Assembly: GCF_037076455.1 (NCBI RefSeq)
Contig: NZ_AP028679.1
Coordinates: forward strand, 1,007,501-1,071,500
Origin: Desulfoferula mesophila
GTDB taxonomy: Bacteria; Desulfobacterota; Desulfarculia; Desulfarculales; Desulfarculaceae
Length of the DNA: 64,000 nt
Direction of reading: 5' to 3'
Every line of letters begins with the position of its first letter. Position 1 is the first letter of the stretch. The translations under genes were made by a program, and so were the position numbers. Positions 34,440 to 44,500 of this stretch are shown piece after piece. A model generated the notes under the pieces. That model was not told the origin of the DNA, did not search any database, and was given only the letters and a program-made list of their open reading frames with translations.

Positions 34440-36353
34440 TTATGCCGCTTGCAGAGCCTGCCCCTCCCGTGGTGGCCCTGGGTCTTGCAGAAACACACCC
34501 TTGATGTGGTACACACGCTTGGTCCCCAGGCCGGGCAAATGCCTTAGCTTGGAGTTTTTTCCGTCCTGGCTTCTTTCCAACCACCCTCTATCGGCCATGG
34601 CCTCGCACAGGGGCTTGTGATCGAAACCCTTGCAGATCACCTTGGTGAACATCTCCGGCAGAATAAAGTAGTCATAGGAACCATCGTCGTTTTTCTCTCT
34701 GAAGCCAGCTCGGCCGGATATCGTTCGGGTCGTAGTCTCTCCGATTTTTCCGAAGCGGCTGTCTCCGTGCTGCTCCAGATACTTACGGATTTGAGCCAGT
34801 CCCGCTTCTACCTCATGTGGAACAGAGGAATCTTCCAGCTGCCCAAGCCACTCGTCAAAGCACTTAGCCGCTGCCAGTTCCGCCTCGTTTTCCTCCCATG
34901 GGACAATACCAAGCTCCGTTGCCAAGCGGCCTGCGGCTGCCACGAGACCGAAGCGCTCGCAGACCCTGATCACCTGCCCATTTGCGCCTTCGGGGCAGTA
35001 CTGACTTACGAACTCTGCGGCCAGTTTTCGCACCTCTTCTCGTAGCTCGGCCGGGTCACGCTTGACCAGTTCGCCTACAAATGCCGGTAGCGCAACTCCG
35101 TAGTTACGGCCAGCAGCTTCTTGTAGCGCTTGCGAGAATGCGGCCCCGTTTTGGTGACCGTGGATTTCCTCGAACATACCCAAGCCAACCCCAGCGTCCG
35201 CCGGGATGTCCACTATCCTGACCAGTTGTCCGGCCTGCACCTTGCCGTGGCCTATTTTTGAGACGATGGTCATCTCCCCGGTTGACAGGAAAAGGACTCT
35301 CCATCGTTGGGTTGCTTGAACCCCTCCGGAGGGAGCACGGCGAGTTTTCCCTTGACCATCGGCGAGCATGTAGCTGACCTTGGAAACGACAGTTTTGCTC
35401 GCCTCGCCGATCTCGTCCAAGGCCATCAGGCAATCGCAATGGTGCTTCGCGATGGATTCAAAGCCGTTGTCGGTGCTCCGCCACGATTTTAGGAAGCCTT
35501 TGACTCCGCCACCGCCACATACGCTTCCAGCCGCGTGAAGCACGGAGGTTTTGCCTATTGAGCTTCCACCGTGGAAGTGGAAGCCACCGTTTTCGTACCC
35601 TGCTTTATCCAGCAGGGGAGCGGCCAAAGCGGTAGAAACACCGAACATCAACCGGGAGTTGCCGCGACAGAACTTTCCGACTGACTCCTGCCAACCGTGG
35701 AGAGAGCCCTTGCGTTGGAACTTGGCTTCGCTGGAGAGCCCCTGGTAAAGAACCTCCTCTTCGGGCGTGTCTTCCGGGTATATGGCGTGGTCCGGCAAGA
35801 CGAAAACCTCACCATGCCAGCCGATGCGGTCGACCGTTCGCGCTCGTGCCTGCGGATTGACCGAATCCAAGAAGCTCTGCAGGTTTGACTTGGCATGGCG
35901 GTCAGGGCCCAGACGCAGCCCCATAGAGGTGAGGGTCCCCAGAAAGCCTGTAGGCCTTTTGGCTATCTTCTCTCTCGGCAATGTGCAACGCTTTGTTTGG
36001 CCATCGGGGTCTTGCAGCTCTAGCAAGACTCCCCATGACTCACCCGAGAAATCGCGAGTGAGCGCCCTTGCAACCAACTGGGTGCAGACCTTTACCCAAC
36101 CATTTTCGGGCGTGTTGACCCACAACCAGCCCTCTTCGACAGCAAACCCTTCCGGAAAGCCATCCGGTGCCTCCCCGCCCAAGTCTGCCCCGCCGAAGAC
36201 ATCCTCGACCATGGCATCGATTGGTTCCAAGGTCTCTTGGGTTTGGAGGTCGAGGGTTTCTTCTATTCCTAATGTGGTGGGCGGGATGTCCCCATTAGGA
36301 TTTGAGGTCTCTTGCTGTGGGGCGGTGGCCAGTACACTTTTTTCCTTAGGCAT
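34440..36353 (-). CDS. DUF927 phage/plasmid helicase-primase-like ATPase
   Basis: A 637-residue protein. Residues about 130-440 match DUF927: HGWQESVGKFCRGNSRLMFG, then a Walker A in FHFHGGSSIGKTSVLHAAG and a Walker B-like CLMALDEIGEA. DUF927 proteins are found in prophages and mobile elements, often fused to or near primase domains, and are thought to act in element replication. The C-terminal 120 residues may be DNA-binding. No N-terminal primase or TOPRIM domain is evident here. Its start overlaps the AlpA-like gene by 8 bases, so both are one transcript. Confidence 0.8.
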   Translation of the reverse strand: MPKEKSVLATAPQQETSNPNGDIPPTTLGIEETLDLQTQETLEPIDAMVEDVFGGADLGGEAPDGFPEGFAVEEGWLWVNTPENGWVKVCTQLVARALTRDFSGESWGVLLELQDPDGQTKRCTLPREKIAKRPTGFLGTLTSMGLRLGPDRHAKSNLQSFLDSVNPQARARTVDRIGWHGEVFVLPDHAIYPEDTPEEEVLYQGLSSEAKFQRKGSLHGWQESVGKFCRGNSRLMFGVSTALAAPLLDKAGYENGGFHFHGGSSIGKTSVLHAAGSVCGGGGVKGFLKSWRSTDNGFESIAKHHCDCLMALDEIGEASKTVVSKVSYMLADGQGKTRRAPSGGVQATQRWRVLFLSTGEMTIVSKIGHGKVQAGQLVRIVDIPADAGVGLGMFEEIHGHQNGAAFSQALQEAAGRNYGVALPAFVGELVKRDPAELREEVRKLAAEFVSQYCPEGANGQVIRVCERFGLVAAAGRLATELGIVPWEENEAELAAAKCFDEWLGQLEDSSVPHEVEAGLAQIRKYLEQHGDSRFGKIGETTTRTISGRAGFREKNDDGSYDYFILPEMFTKVICKGFDHKPLCEAMADRGWLERSQDGKNSKLRHLPGLGTKRVYHIKGVFLQDPGPPREGQALQAA

Positions 36354-36600
36354 TGGCCACCTCCTCTTCTATTTCTATATAGGAGGCATGCTCCTCCATC
36401 CAGGCGATCAGGTCCTTGACCCAGTAGGCAACTCGCCTGCGATGCATGATCCGATTTTTAGGCCCTGTGCCATCCGAATCATGGTTGGCCATGGTACGTG
36501 GGTTTAAAAGCCCCCCGCTGAATTTTGCTACCTCCGACCTCGCCACGATGGGCGAGGGCCATGTTTCTGCTAATAAACTAAAATCAACTTTCTTTTCCAT
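36346..36600 (-). CDS. AlpA-like / helix-turn-helix phage regulator
   Basis: An 84-residue protein with a winged-helix type arrangement: IVARSEVAKFSGGLLNPRTM, followed by GTGPKNRIMHRRRVAYWVKD and a C-terminal helix. This is the layout of small AlpA/MerR-like proteins that control excision or replication of mobile elements. It sits directly upstream of the DUF927 gene and overlaps it. Confidence 0.7.
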   Translation of the reverse strand: MEKKVDFSLLAETWPSPIVARSEVAKFSGGLLNPRTMANHDSDGTGPKNRIMHRRRVAYWVKDLIAWMEEHASYIEIEEEVANA

Positions 36601-37028
36601 AAATTACGATTGTCGCTCCTATTTATTCGCCGGTTGCCCGTAGGTTCGCAAAGTGAACCGTTCAGGCGTATAGCCCGGCGCAAATTCTGGGCCTCTTTCA
36701 GCCCTTCATGCTTGGGAGGGGTTCACGAGACAGCTATAGATAAATGCGCTGCTCGTTGACAATCGTACCGCTTACTACCCGAAGGCTGGTCACGGCATAG
36801 GGTCCAGTTAAATCTTCTATAACAGGGTTTTTGTTCTCCCACTAAACTACACAGCTATCTTGCCCCGTTTGGGGCTGTTCTTCAAGTCTAAGTCATAGGC
36901 AACTCCTTGTTAGGGTTCCGAGTTAGAGTTACATAAAGAAGATAAGACTGAGCATCAGGGTTCGCAAGTGCAGCAGGCCAAAAAAAAGGACCCCGGTGCC
37001 CTAAAAAGCAACACGGGGCCCTCAGGGC
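36601..37028 (-). terminator. Non-coding gap with terminator of the DUF932 gene
   Basis: Read leftward from 37022, GGCCCCGTG and CACCGGGGTCC form a stem followed by eight T (36979-36986 on the plus strand as A), a good terminator for the DUF932 gene. Further left, around 36864-36877, GCCCC and GGGGC form a minor hairpin. The 36600-36700 part should carry the AlpA-like promoter. No gene seen. Confidence 0.6.
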
Positions 37029-37955
37029 CTACTGCACCATCCCCAACACCATCCCTCCCACCACCTGAAGCCTGTGGCTTTCCTCGGCGGTCAAAGGGCT
37101 ATGCTTGGATCCAAAGGTATAAGCTTGGATTATCTCCCACATTGTCTTGCCGGGTTCCTGGACGAAGCCCCAAGCCACTGCCTTCTGCTCCCGCTGGCTC
37201 AGTTGGAACTGCCGATTGAAGGAACGTAGTGTTGCCTCGGGATCGCTGACCGGGCTGCTCATGGAGATCCTCATCTTGTCCCTGCTCGAATCCAACTCCC
37301 CCTGCACCTGCCCCAACGCTTGAGGAAGTTCCTCCAGAATCCGCGCCGATACGTGCCGGTAGGAAGATGAGACCTCAGTCTTGGCGATCAACCCATTGGT
37401 GCAAACCAAGCGCAGGAAAAAGGCTTTGACGGACAGACTGGCCAGACCTACCTCGGAATTGGAAACGGAGATGCCCGGCGTAAGCCTGTCTCCCTTCACC
37501 TCGAAGGTGCGATTCTGATCCGGAATGCTCAGGCTCATAAATTCCTTATCCAAGGCCACCTGCACCTTGGTCTCTGTCCCCACACCGATCTCAACCAGCC
37601 GGGACAGGACCTCCAGGTTGTCAGCCGGTGTGTATCGGGGCGTGAACACCGCCCGAACATCCGCGCCATCAAAGCGGACGAAAAACTCCTCGTTCCTTTC
37701 TTCCCGAAGCCAATAGTTTAACTGTTCCGCCTGGAGATCAGCAGGGCAGCGCTCCAGATATGGATGAGGTATTCCCAAGCGGGCTGCAACCCGCTGGGAG
37801 GCAACCCTTCTCAGGTGATGCGGTTCACCTCCGATCTTTACGGTCCTTAGATCAGAGAACTCCATCTCTTTCACCGGGACCAAGGCATCGTAGTAGTTGG
37901 CAGCGAGAGCTTCCGCCCTCTGCTGTACGTTTCCAAAGGTGGTCATTCCTTTCAT
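37029..37955 (-). CDS. DUF932 phage-type protein
   Basis: A 308-residue protein matching DUF932: FSDLRTVKIGGEPHHLRRVA near the N-terminus, LGIPHPYLERCPADLQAEQL, FFVRFDGADVRAVFTPRYTP, and FFLRLVCTNGLIAKTEVSSS. The family is common in phages and plasmids and its function is unknown; some relatives neighbour recombination genes. The start follows AAAGGAG. It is flanked by a leader upstream and a terminator downstream, so it is probably monocistronic. Confidence 0.82.
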   Translation of the reverse strand: MKGMTTFGNVQQRAEALAANYYDALVPVKEMEFSDLRTVKIGGEPHHLRRVASQRVAARLGIPHPYLERCPADLQAEQLNYWLREERNEEFFVRFDGADVRAVFTPRYTPADNLEVLSRLVEIGVGTETKVQVALDKEFMSLSIPDQNRTFEVKGDRLTPGISVSNSEVGLASLSVKAFFLRLVCTNGLIAKTEVSSSYRHVSARILEELPQALGQVQGELDSSRDKMRISMSSPVSDPEATLRSFNRQFQLSQREQKAVAWGFVQEPGKTMWEIIQAYTFGSKHSPLTAEESHRLQVVGGMVLGMVQ

Positions 37956-38338
37956 CTAAAAGCTCCTTTCTGAGATACGGACGCAGAAACGGAAATCCGT
38001 GACTCCGCATCACGTAGCCAGTTTTTTGAGGGTGTGATATGTCCGGCAGGCTTTTGATTTAGACGGAATCGACGTTCTAGACGTTTAAAAACGAAATGGC
38101 CAATTGTGGCCGTAATTGCTAACGGGGAATTTTACGGAAAAATCGCTTTTAGCCAGACCAGCATTGAGACCTCCACGGAGACCTAGATGGTCCGGAGAAA
38201 CAACGAATAGTAGTCTGAAACGTCAATTGGGGTGCTGGCTGGGGACAGGATCAGCTTGGGGGCTGGGTTGATTGGAAGATACGGATACGCTGAATCATTA
38301 GGATTCGTCGCGGAAATCGTCGCGGACTCTGTCTAGGC
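37956..38338. promoter_or_regulatory. Non-coding gap upstream of the DUF932 gene
   Basis: About 380 AT-richer bases separate the DUF932 gene from the small gene at 38339. It should hold the DUF932 promoter. I see no gene; no tandem repeats were found. Confidence 0.4.
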
Positions 38339-38623
38339 TTAAGCGGCTTCTTTTGCGGTCCGTCGTTCCCTAATCAACTTGATGGCCATGCTCAAACGGA
38401 AGACCACGATCACCAGGTGGTCCAGTTGAGGGCTACCGGGATCAATCTCGAACAGGTGCTGGAGCTTCTTCCGGTAGTCCCAGCGCACGCTGCCCAGATA
38501 GGCCTCGACTTCCTCGGGAGTGTGCCGCTGCATCAACCGCTTCACTTGGACGATGGGCCGGGGCTGCCCCTGCCTAGAGACCGTGAGGCACTGCTGTAGG
38601 GCCGAAATATCTTCACTCCTCAC
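38339..38623 (-). CDS. Hypothetical phage-module protein
   Basis: A 94-residue helical protein of unknown family. The frame is open to 38734, but the GTG at 38623, which overlaps the nuclease stop (GTGA) and follows AAGGGGGAG, is the better start. It is basic and charged (YRKKLQHLFEIDPGSPQLDH, LIRERRTAKEAA). Translational coupling to the upstream nuclease suggests a joint function in element recombination. Confidence 0.65.
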   Translation of the reverse strand: MRSEDISALQQCLTVSRQGQPRPIVQVKRLMQRHTPEEVEAYLGSVRWDYRKKLQHLFEIDPGSPQLDHLVIVVFRLSMAIKLIRERRTAKEAA

Positions 38624-39432
38624 GGTATCTCCCCCTTCATCCACTGCCCGCATGCGTCCTGATAAACACAACCTGAGCACCGCCAGGAACCCACAGAGGC
38701 AGGCAAATAAACACCCTTGGAAATTCCCTCCCACGCAACCAGTACTCGTTTTAGGGCCCCCTGTTCATCCCCCTGGGACCTGGTGGTGTAATACTGCTCG
38801 AATTTGGGAACCTTGGTCTTTATCAAGGCATCCAGACGCAGGAGTATCTCCCGCCCTGCGAAACCATTGGCCTTGGCCGCTGCCTGATAGAGGGTCATCT
38901 GGAAGTTCTGATCCACTTGGTCAACGCTGTAGCTTTTGGCACTTGTCTTATGGTCCACGATGGTGATTACCCCGGACGAATCCTCGATCACCAAGTCATA
39001 GATACCGATTAAGGGAGCCGGCAGGCCCTCTATGTTCATGCAGAAGGGCTCTTCCACAGCTAGGACCTTGCAGTTTTCCACCGGCACCTGGGCCGCGAAT
39101 ACGGCCAGCATTGCTTTGCCCTGTTCGAGGTAGCTGCGATAGTCGGTGCCCTCCTTGTAGCGAATGGAGCCGTTATCTGCTGCTCGCTCGCTCCATTGTT
39201 TTTCGAAGGACTTCTTCAGGTGGTCTCCGCTCAGCCTTACACCTTTGCTCATAGAACGGTAGTACTCGGCCAAGACCTCATGGATAGCGGATCCGAAGAC
39301 CAATACGTCTGGCGTAAACTCGGGAGCCAAACCGTCTACCTTTCCGAAACGGTAGGCCAGTCCGCATTCCAAATACCCGGCCACAGAGCTGGCAGACAGG
39401 TGCGGTTCTTTTCGCAGTGCTTCTATCTCCAA
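38620..39432 (-). CDS. Cas4/RecB-like PD-(D/E)XK nuclease with Fe-S cysteines
   Basis: A 270-residue nuclease. I choose the TTG at 39432 behind AAGGAGG over the longer frame to 39510. Motifs: SASSVAGYLECGLAYRF (first Cys), VFGSAIHEVLAEYYRS (His), IGIYDLVIED and ITIVDHKTSAKSY (catalytic Asp and D-x-K), YQAAAKANG, and WRCSGCVYQDACGQW, giving a C...C-x2-C-x5-C set for a [4Fe-4S] cluster as in Cas4 and AddB. No cas1/cas2 or repeats are nearby, so it is a phage-type recombination exonuclease rather than a CRISPR gene. Confidence 0.82.
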   Translation of the reverse strand: MEIEALRKEPHLSASSVAGYLECGLAYRFGKVDGLAPEFTPDVLVFGSAIHEVLAEYYRSMSKGVRLSGDHLKKSFEKQWSERAADNGSIRYKEGTDYRSYLEQGKAMLAVFAAQVPVENCKVLAVEEPFCMNIEGLPAPLIGIYDLVIEDSSGVITIVDHKTSAKSYSVDQVDQNFQMTLYQAAAKANGFAGREILLRLDALIKTKVPKFEQYYTTRSQGDEQGALKRVLVAWEGISKGVYLPASVGSWRCSGCVYQDACGQWMKGEIP

Positions 39433-39469
39433 GGGAGCCTCCTTTCTGGTTGATGATGGGAAAAGTAAT

Positions 39470-39652
39470 TTAAGCAGCTTGCTGGAGGTGGCGGATAAAG
39501 GAGCTGGCATCAGCGGAGCTCAGGGCCTCCACTTTGACTCCATGTATTTCCTGGCAGAGTTGCTCCAGTTCCTGTTCGTTGATCTTCCTGCGTTGCGCCA
39601 GATTGATGATTGCCCTGTGCTGAGCTTCGGAGAGCTTTTTGTATGTCGTCAA
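39470..39652 (-). pseudogene. C-terminal tail of a recombination/annealing-type protein cut by the IS
   Basis: The frame KKLSEAQHRAIINLAQRRKI, then EQELEQLCQEIHGV and LSSADASSFIRHLQQ, matches the helical tail commonly found at the end of phage single-strand annealing or related recombination proteins. It has no proper start: the frame runs straight into the left end of the IS3-family element near 39640. The rest of the gene is missing on the far side of the IS within this window, so a deletion accompanied or followed the insertion. Confidence 0.6.
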
Positions 39653-39679
39653 AGCGTTTGGGACAAGAATTGGTTTTTG

Positions 39680-40708
39680 CTAATGGAGACATTCCCGGTA
39701 GACCTCGGGTTTAATAATCTCTTCGTTTAAGGGCTTCAGTCCCAGGTTTTGGCGCCTCCTGCGCCGCATAGTCTGTTCCTTGACCAGGTTTCTGGCTGTG
39801 ATGATATCCCTGACCCTGCCGTGATACACGTCAGCGGGTGTCAGGTTGTCCAGGGACTCGTGCACCCGACGGTGGTTGTAATAATCCACGAAGCGGCCTA
39901 TCTGGTGCTCTAGTTCCCAGGGCAGGTAGTAGTTCTCAAGGTTGATCCGATTTTTCAATGTCCGGTGGTATCGCTCGATCTTGCCCTGAGTCATGGGGTG
40001 GTAGGGCTTGCCCCTGGTGTGTCTGATGCCATGCTGGTCCAGGTACTGCTTCAGGTCCCCGGCCAGGTAGCAGGGCCCGTTGTCCGATAGCAGCCGCGGC
40101 CGGTGCCGGACCTTGACCCCGGTAATCCCGGTCTTGGTGATGGCCAAGTCCAGAGTGTTCTTCACGTCCTCCGCCGACATGGTGCTGGTCAGAAGCCAGG
40201 CGATGATATAGCGGCTGTAGTCATCCAGGATCGTGGACAGGTAGTACCAGCCCCAGCCGATGATCTTGAAATAGGTGAAGTCGGTCTGCCAAAGCTGGTG
40301 CACCCGTTTGGTCTTGTGCCTATACTCATCGGCGGCCGTGAGCACGATATAGGCCGGACTGGCCACCAGGTCATAGTCCCTCAAGATGCGATAGACGCTG
40401 GACTCGCTGATGAAGGCCCCCTGGCTGTCGGTGATGTGCCAGGCCAGCTCTCGGGGGGTGAGCTCAGGCATCTGCTTGGCCTCTGAAACAATATGCTTCT
40501 TCTCGCTCTCAGGGATCTTGTTCCAGAATCTCCTGGCATGGGGAGGCTGGCTGGCCAGGCCATCGTAGCCATAATCCAGATATCGTCGATACCAGCGGTA
40601 GAAGGAGCTGCGCGGCACGTCCATCTCGCGCAGCGTCTGCTTCACCGGCAGGGACGACCCCTCCACCAGCCGGATGATCTCCATCTTCTCAGCTTGGCTG
40701 AAGCGCAT
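39680..40708 (-). CDS. IS3-family transposase OrfB
   Basis: A 342-residue transposase with an N-terminal helix-turn-helix (REMDVPRSSFYRWYRRYLDY) and an rve DDE domain: Asp in LWQTDFTYFKIIG, Asp in RLLSDNGPCYLAGD, and Glu in MTQGKIERYHRTLKNR. The C-terminus (VHESLDNLTPADVYHG) is complete. The start ATG at 40708 overlaps the orfA stop (TGATG); a GTG one codon upstream is the alternative. Confidence 0.93.
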   Translation of the reverse strand: MRFSQAEKMEIIRLVEGSSLPVKQTLREMDVPRSSFYRWYRRYLDYGYDGLASQPPHARRFWNKIPESEKKHIVSEAKQMPELTPRELAWHITDSQGAFISESSVYRILRDYDLVASPAYIVLTAADEYRHKTKRVHQLWQTDFTYFKIIGWGWYYLSTILDDYSRYIIAWLLTSTMSAEDVKNTLDLAITKTGITGVKVRHRPRLLSDNGPCYLAGDLKQYLDQHGIRHTRGKPYHPMTQGKIERYHRTLKNRINLENYYLPWELEHQIGRFVDYYNHRRVHESLDNLTPADVYHGRVRDIITARNLVKEQTMRRRRRQNLGLKPLNEEIIKPEVYRECLH

Positions 40709-41070
40709 CACTGATCCAGATCTTCGCCCGTGCCAGCCAAGCTTTTTTTAAGCACCACGTTCTTCAGGGACAGATCAGCCACCAGTTCCTTGAGCTGGCT
40801 GTTTTCCAGACGCAAGGACCGCACCTCGCCGCTGGTGGCCTGACGCTTGGTGTCGCCCATCAGGCGCCGCTTGCCAGCCTCCAGAAACTCCTTGCTCCAG
40901 CTGTAGTAGAGATTGGGGGCTATGCCCTCTCGGCGACAGAGTTCGGCGATGCTCTCCTCGCCCCTAAGACCCTCCAAGACGATCCGGATCTTCTCCTCCG
41001 CCGAGTACTTCCTTCGGGTTTTACGCCTGATCTCCCGGACCTTGTCTTCCACTGCTTCACTCTGGCTCAT
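40708..41070 (-). CDS. IS3-family transposase OrfA
   Basis: A 120-residue OrfA with HTH_Tnp_1 (KYSAEEKIRIVLEGLRGEES, then LCRREGIAPNLYYSWSKEFL) and a C-terminal coiled coil (LRLENSQLKELVADLSLKN). Starts MSQSEAVEDKVREI after AAAGGAGTGAGCC. The two remnants elsewhere keep recognisable versions of this N-terminus, which allowed them to be identified. Confidence 0.93.
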   Translation of the reverse strand: MSQSEAVEDKVREIRRKTRRKYSAEEKIRIVLEGLRGEESIAELCRREGIAPNLYYSWSKEFLEAGKRRLMGDTKRQATSGEVRSLRLENSQLKELVADLSLKNVVLKKSLAGTGEDLDQ

Positions 41071-41254
41071 GGCTCACTCCTTTGGGTGCCGATTCTACCC
41101 AGGAGTATCCATTAGCTAAAACAACAAATCTGTCTCAGGGGCTCTGACACCAAACACCCTTGGCCTTTGAACACAAAATGGTCGCTTAACGAATTGTCCG
41201 CTGGTACTGGGTAAGACCAAGAAGAAGATCTGACAGGGAAACGGACCATAAACT

Positions 41255-41542
41255 CTATTGTTGACAGGCGGCCTGATCAGAGCAAGTGGGGGCCACCTCT
41301 AGAGGAAATACGTTGTCTGTGGAGTGCCCTATGACCTGAATTCGCATCTCTGGGCTCCCGGTCGGTTGAGCCACTACGGCGGACGCTTTGGATTTCGGAC
41401 GACCCCTCAATTGGATGACCCGGGAGTGTGGTAGGCAAGTTTCGAACGGACCGGGGAGTTGCCGGCTAAAAAATTCCCCCGGATAGCCATGGCTGTTCGG
41501 GTCGGAGCTAGGGACATTGGAATCTCTCTGACTTGGGTTCAT
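41255..41542 (-). CDS. Doubtful small ORF after the glucan synthase gene
   Basis: A 95-codon frame whose ATG overlaps the stop of the glucan synthase gene (ATGA), which argues for coupled translation. The protein is polar, Pro/Ser-rich, has no recognisable domain and no membrane segment, and composition looks weak for a gene. Kept as a low-confidence call. The 41157-41254 stretch between it and the IS holds nothing seen. Confidence 0.25.
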   Translation of the reverse strand: MNPSQRDSNVPSSDPNSHGYPGEFFSRQLPGPFETCLPHSRVIQLRGRPKSKASAVVAQPTGSPEMRIQVIGHSTDNVFPLEVAPTCSDQAACQQ

Positions 41543-44500
41543 ACTCCGAAACGTATTGCGGATTCTCCCTGCAAATTCGCTGCGCCGGTTCCCAGCCGTA
41601 CACGAATTTTGTGCTTGACCGCCAATTCTTCAAGCTGAATGACTTCGCCTATGCCCAGCCTGCGTCCGTCCATTTCAAGCCAGACTAGTCCCTGGTGCAC
41701 CCTTTCGGGATTGTCTATCGTGACCTCGTAGACTGCCTTTCCGCGATAGAAGCGTAGCGAAACTGTTTTCCAAGCCGAGGGAAGGACAGGATCAATGGTC
41801 AACTCGCTTCCGTGAATCTGCAAACCCAACATCTCCTCTATCAACAGGCGGTACATCCAACCGGCGGAGCCGGTGTACCAGGTCCAACCGCCTTGGCCAA
41901 CTCGCCCAGTCAGACTATATACATCCGCGGCGACAACGTAGGGCTCCACCTTGTAGCGAGCGACATCTTCCGGTTCTCGGGCGTGCTCAATGGGATTGAG
42001 CAGGCGAAAAAGCGCAGCGGCCCCGTCAGCGTCTCCGCGCCGTATCAGGCCCAGGGCCAGCCACAGCGCCGCGTGGGTATACTGTCCTCCGTTCTCCCGG
42101 ACTCCCGGCGGGTAACCCTTGATGTAGCCGGGGTCGATAGCCGAGGAATCGAACGGCGGGGTGAACAGCAGCACCAACTTTTCATCAGTCCGTACCAATT
42201 GTTCTCGAGCCGACTGGAGAGCTTGGGCGGTGCGTTCAGAATCCGCCCCACCGCATATTGCCGCCCAGGATTGGGGAATGGAATCAATCCTCGCTTCCTC
42301 GCTTGCCGCCGAGCCCACCGGGGTGCCGTCATCGCAATAAGCGCGCAGATACCAGGCCCCGTCCCAAGCCTGGTCCTCCACCGCTTTGGCCAGGGCGCCG
42401 GCTGCCTCGCGAAAACGCGCGGCATCATCGGCTTGTCCACACAGCTCCGAGCATTCGCTGAAGGCATTTAAGACCTCCACGATAAACCACGCCAGCCAAA
42501 CGCTTTCTCCCCGGCCGTCTTGACCGATGCGGTTCATGCCATCGTTCCAGTCGCCGGAGCCCATGAGAGGCAGTCCATGAGGACCCTGGGTCATCCCCTT
42601 TTTAATGGCAAGCCGGCAGTGTTCATAAACCGAGGCGCTCTGGCTGCTCGTCTTGGGCGAAACGAAGATTTCGTGCTCGCTGTCCTCCAGGAGGGGGGCC
42701 TGGATGAAGTTCACCTCCTCGTCGAGCAACTGCGTGTCACCGGTGACCTGTACGTACCGGGCCACGGCAAAAGGGAGCCAGAGAAGATCATCCGAGCAAC
42801 GCGACCTTACGCCGACGCCGCTGTCCGGGTGCCACCAGTGCTGAACGTCGCCTTCCGGAAACTGCCGGCCGCAGGCCAACAGGATATGCTCCCGGGCTAA
42901 CTGGGGCATGCTGTATAGCAACGCCAGGACATCCTGGAGTTGGTCGCGGAACCCGAAGGCGCCGCCAGACTGGTAAAGACCGGAACGGCCCCATATCCGG
43001 CAGCTCAAGGTCTGGTAGAGCAGCCAGCGATTGGCGAGCAAGTTAGTTGCCAACTCCGGGGTTGTCACCTGCACGGTCTGCAAGGTGCGATCCCACCATA
43101 GACGGGTGCGCTCCAGGGCCCCATCCACCACGACTGCCTCCCTGTACCTCGCTATCAACTCCCGCGCCTGCTCGGCCGACGCGGCCTGGCCCAGTATGAA
43201 GGTCACCTCCCTGCTTTCCCCGGGCTCCAACTCCAGCTTGATTTGGAGGACCGCGCAAGGGTCCAACCTGGTGCCGGTGCGGCTGGAAAGACAAACTCTG
43301 TGCATAGCGGCGGGATCGGCTAGACTCCCGTTACGCCCTAAAAATTCCTGGCGGTCCGCAGAAATCGAGTGCGCAGGCGGGCTGATGGTGGCAAAGGACA
43401 CGCGATCGGCGGCCTGGAGATGGTAGTGGTTGTAGGCGAAGATCGCCTGCGACCGCTTATCCCATTCGGTGAATATGTGCATCTGGGTGTCCTCGCGGTG
43501 CTCCCCCAGGGTCCACTCAGCATAGAAGGTCACGGCCAGGCGTCGGTAACGAGAACCATCGTTCCTCAAACGCAGGCGCTTCAAACAGAGAGGATCACCG
43601 CCCGCGTCGTCCTGAGGCACGAAGACGGTCATTTCCTGTTCGATGGCGTGGCTGTTGTGCTCGAAGACCGTATACCCCGCACCGTGACGGGCGCGGTAGG
43701 CGTCCAGTTCGCGGATGGGCAGCGGAGTCGGCGACCAGAAGCCGCCGCTCTCCTCATCGCGAATATAGACCGCTTCGGAAGGAGCGTCGCACAGGGGATC
43801 GTTGCCCCAGGCGGTCAAACGGTTCTGCTGGCTGTTGCCCGCCCAGGTGAAACCCGAACCAGACTCACTTATCAGGGTGCCGAAGGCGGGGTTGGCCATG
43901 ACATTCACCCAGGGCGCCGGCGTGCAGCTATCCGGCCCCAGATAAATCACATACTCTCGGCCGTCGCCGGTGAATCCCCCCAGGCCGTTGAAATAGTCCA
44001 GTTCCATGAAGGGAAGCGGAGCCGAGGGCTCTTGCCCCACAAACTGCGTCTTCAGCGGCGGCGGGAACTCCCATGCCGGATGGGGCATGGTGGCGAGTTG
44101 CGCGGCGAGCGGCCCCCGTGCTCCGACCAGGACAACTCTCGCTACGGCCAGAAGCAGCGTAATACCTTCCTCCGGCATCTGATCCTCTTGGCGCAGAAAG
44201 ATGCCGCCGGGCACGTCGATGCCCGTGTGCGGGGCATAACCCTGGATTAGGCGTCTAAGTTCATAGTTCAAGGCCTGTTCGTAGCTTCCGACCTCTTGAT
44301 TGAGGATCACGAGGTCGGCTTTAAACCCGTGGAGCCGCCAGTAGGCATGAGCTTGCAGCATTTGGCGGACCAGGCCCATGTCCCGCGATTCATTAATGGT
44401 AACCAAGGCGATGGGCAGGTCGCCGGAAATTCCCTGGCTCCACAGACCAGATTGGTCCAGCCGGTTTTTTTTGATTCGCTCTCCCGTCGTTCTGAGCTGC

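Larger units (their letters stand above)
39640..41156 (-). mobile_element. IS3-family insertion sequence, second type
   Basis: About 1.5 kb with imperfect inverted ends: on the left GTCAAAGC...GGGACAAGAA...GCTAATGGAGAC, on the right (reversed) GTCAGAGC...GAGACAGATT...GCTAATGGATAC. Exact borders are uncertain by some bases. It carries complete orfA and orfB. It interrupts the recombination module at its left side. Diverged pieces of the same end occur at 5.6-5.8 kb and 63.1-63.2 kb. Confidence 0.8.

Noticed and set aside
38620-39432. CRISPR association of the Cas4-like nuclease
   Set aside because: No repeats, cas1 or cas2 are present within the window; phage-type relatives of this nuclease are common next to recombination genes.
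34140-41540. Direct repeat of the tRNA-Leu 3' end marking the far border of the phage-like module
   Set aside because: I looked for GTTCGAGTCCCGCC-like sequence near the IS and the glucan synthase end and found none; the border may have been lost with the IS insertion.
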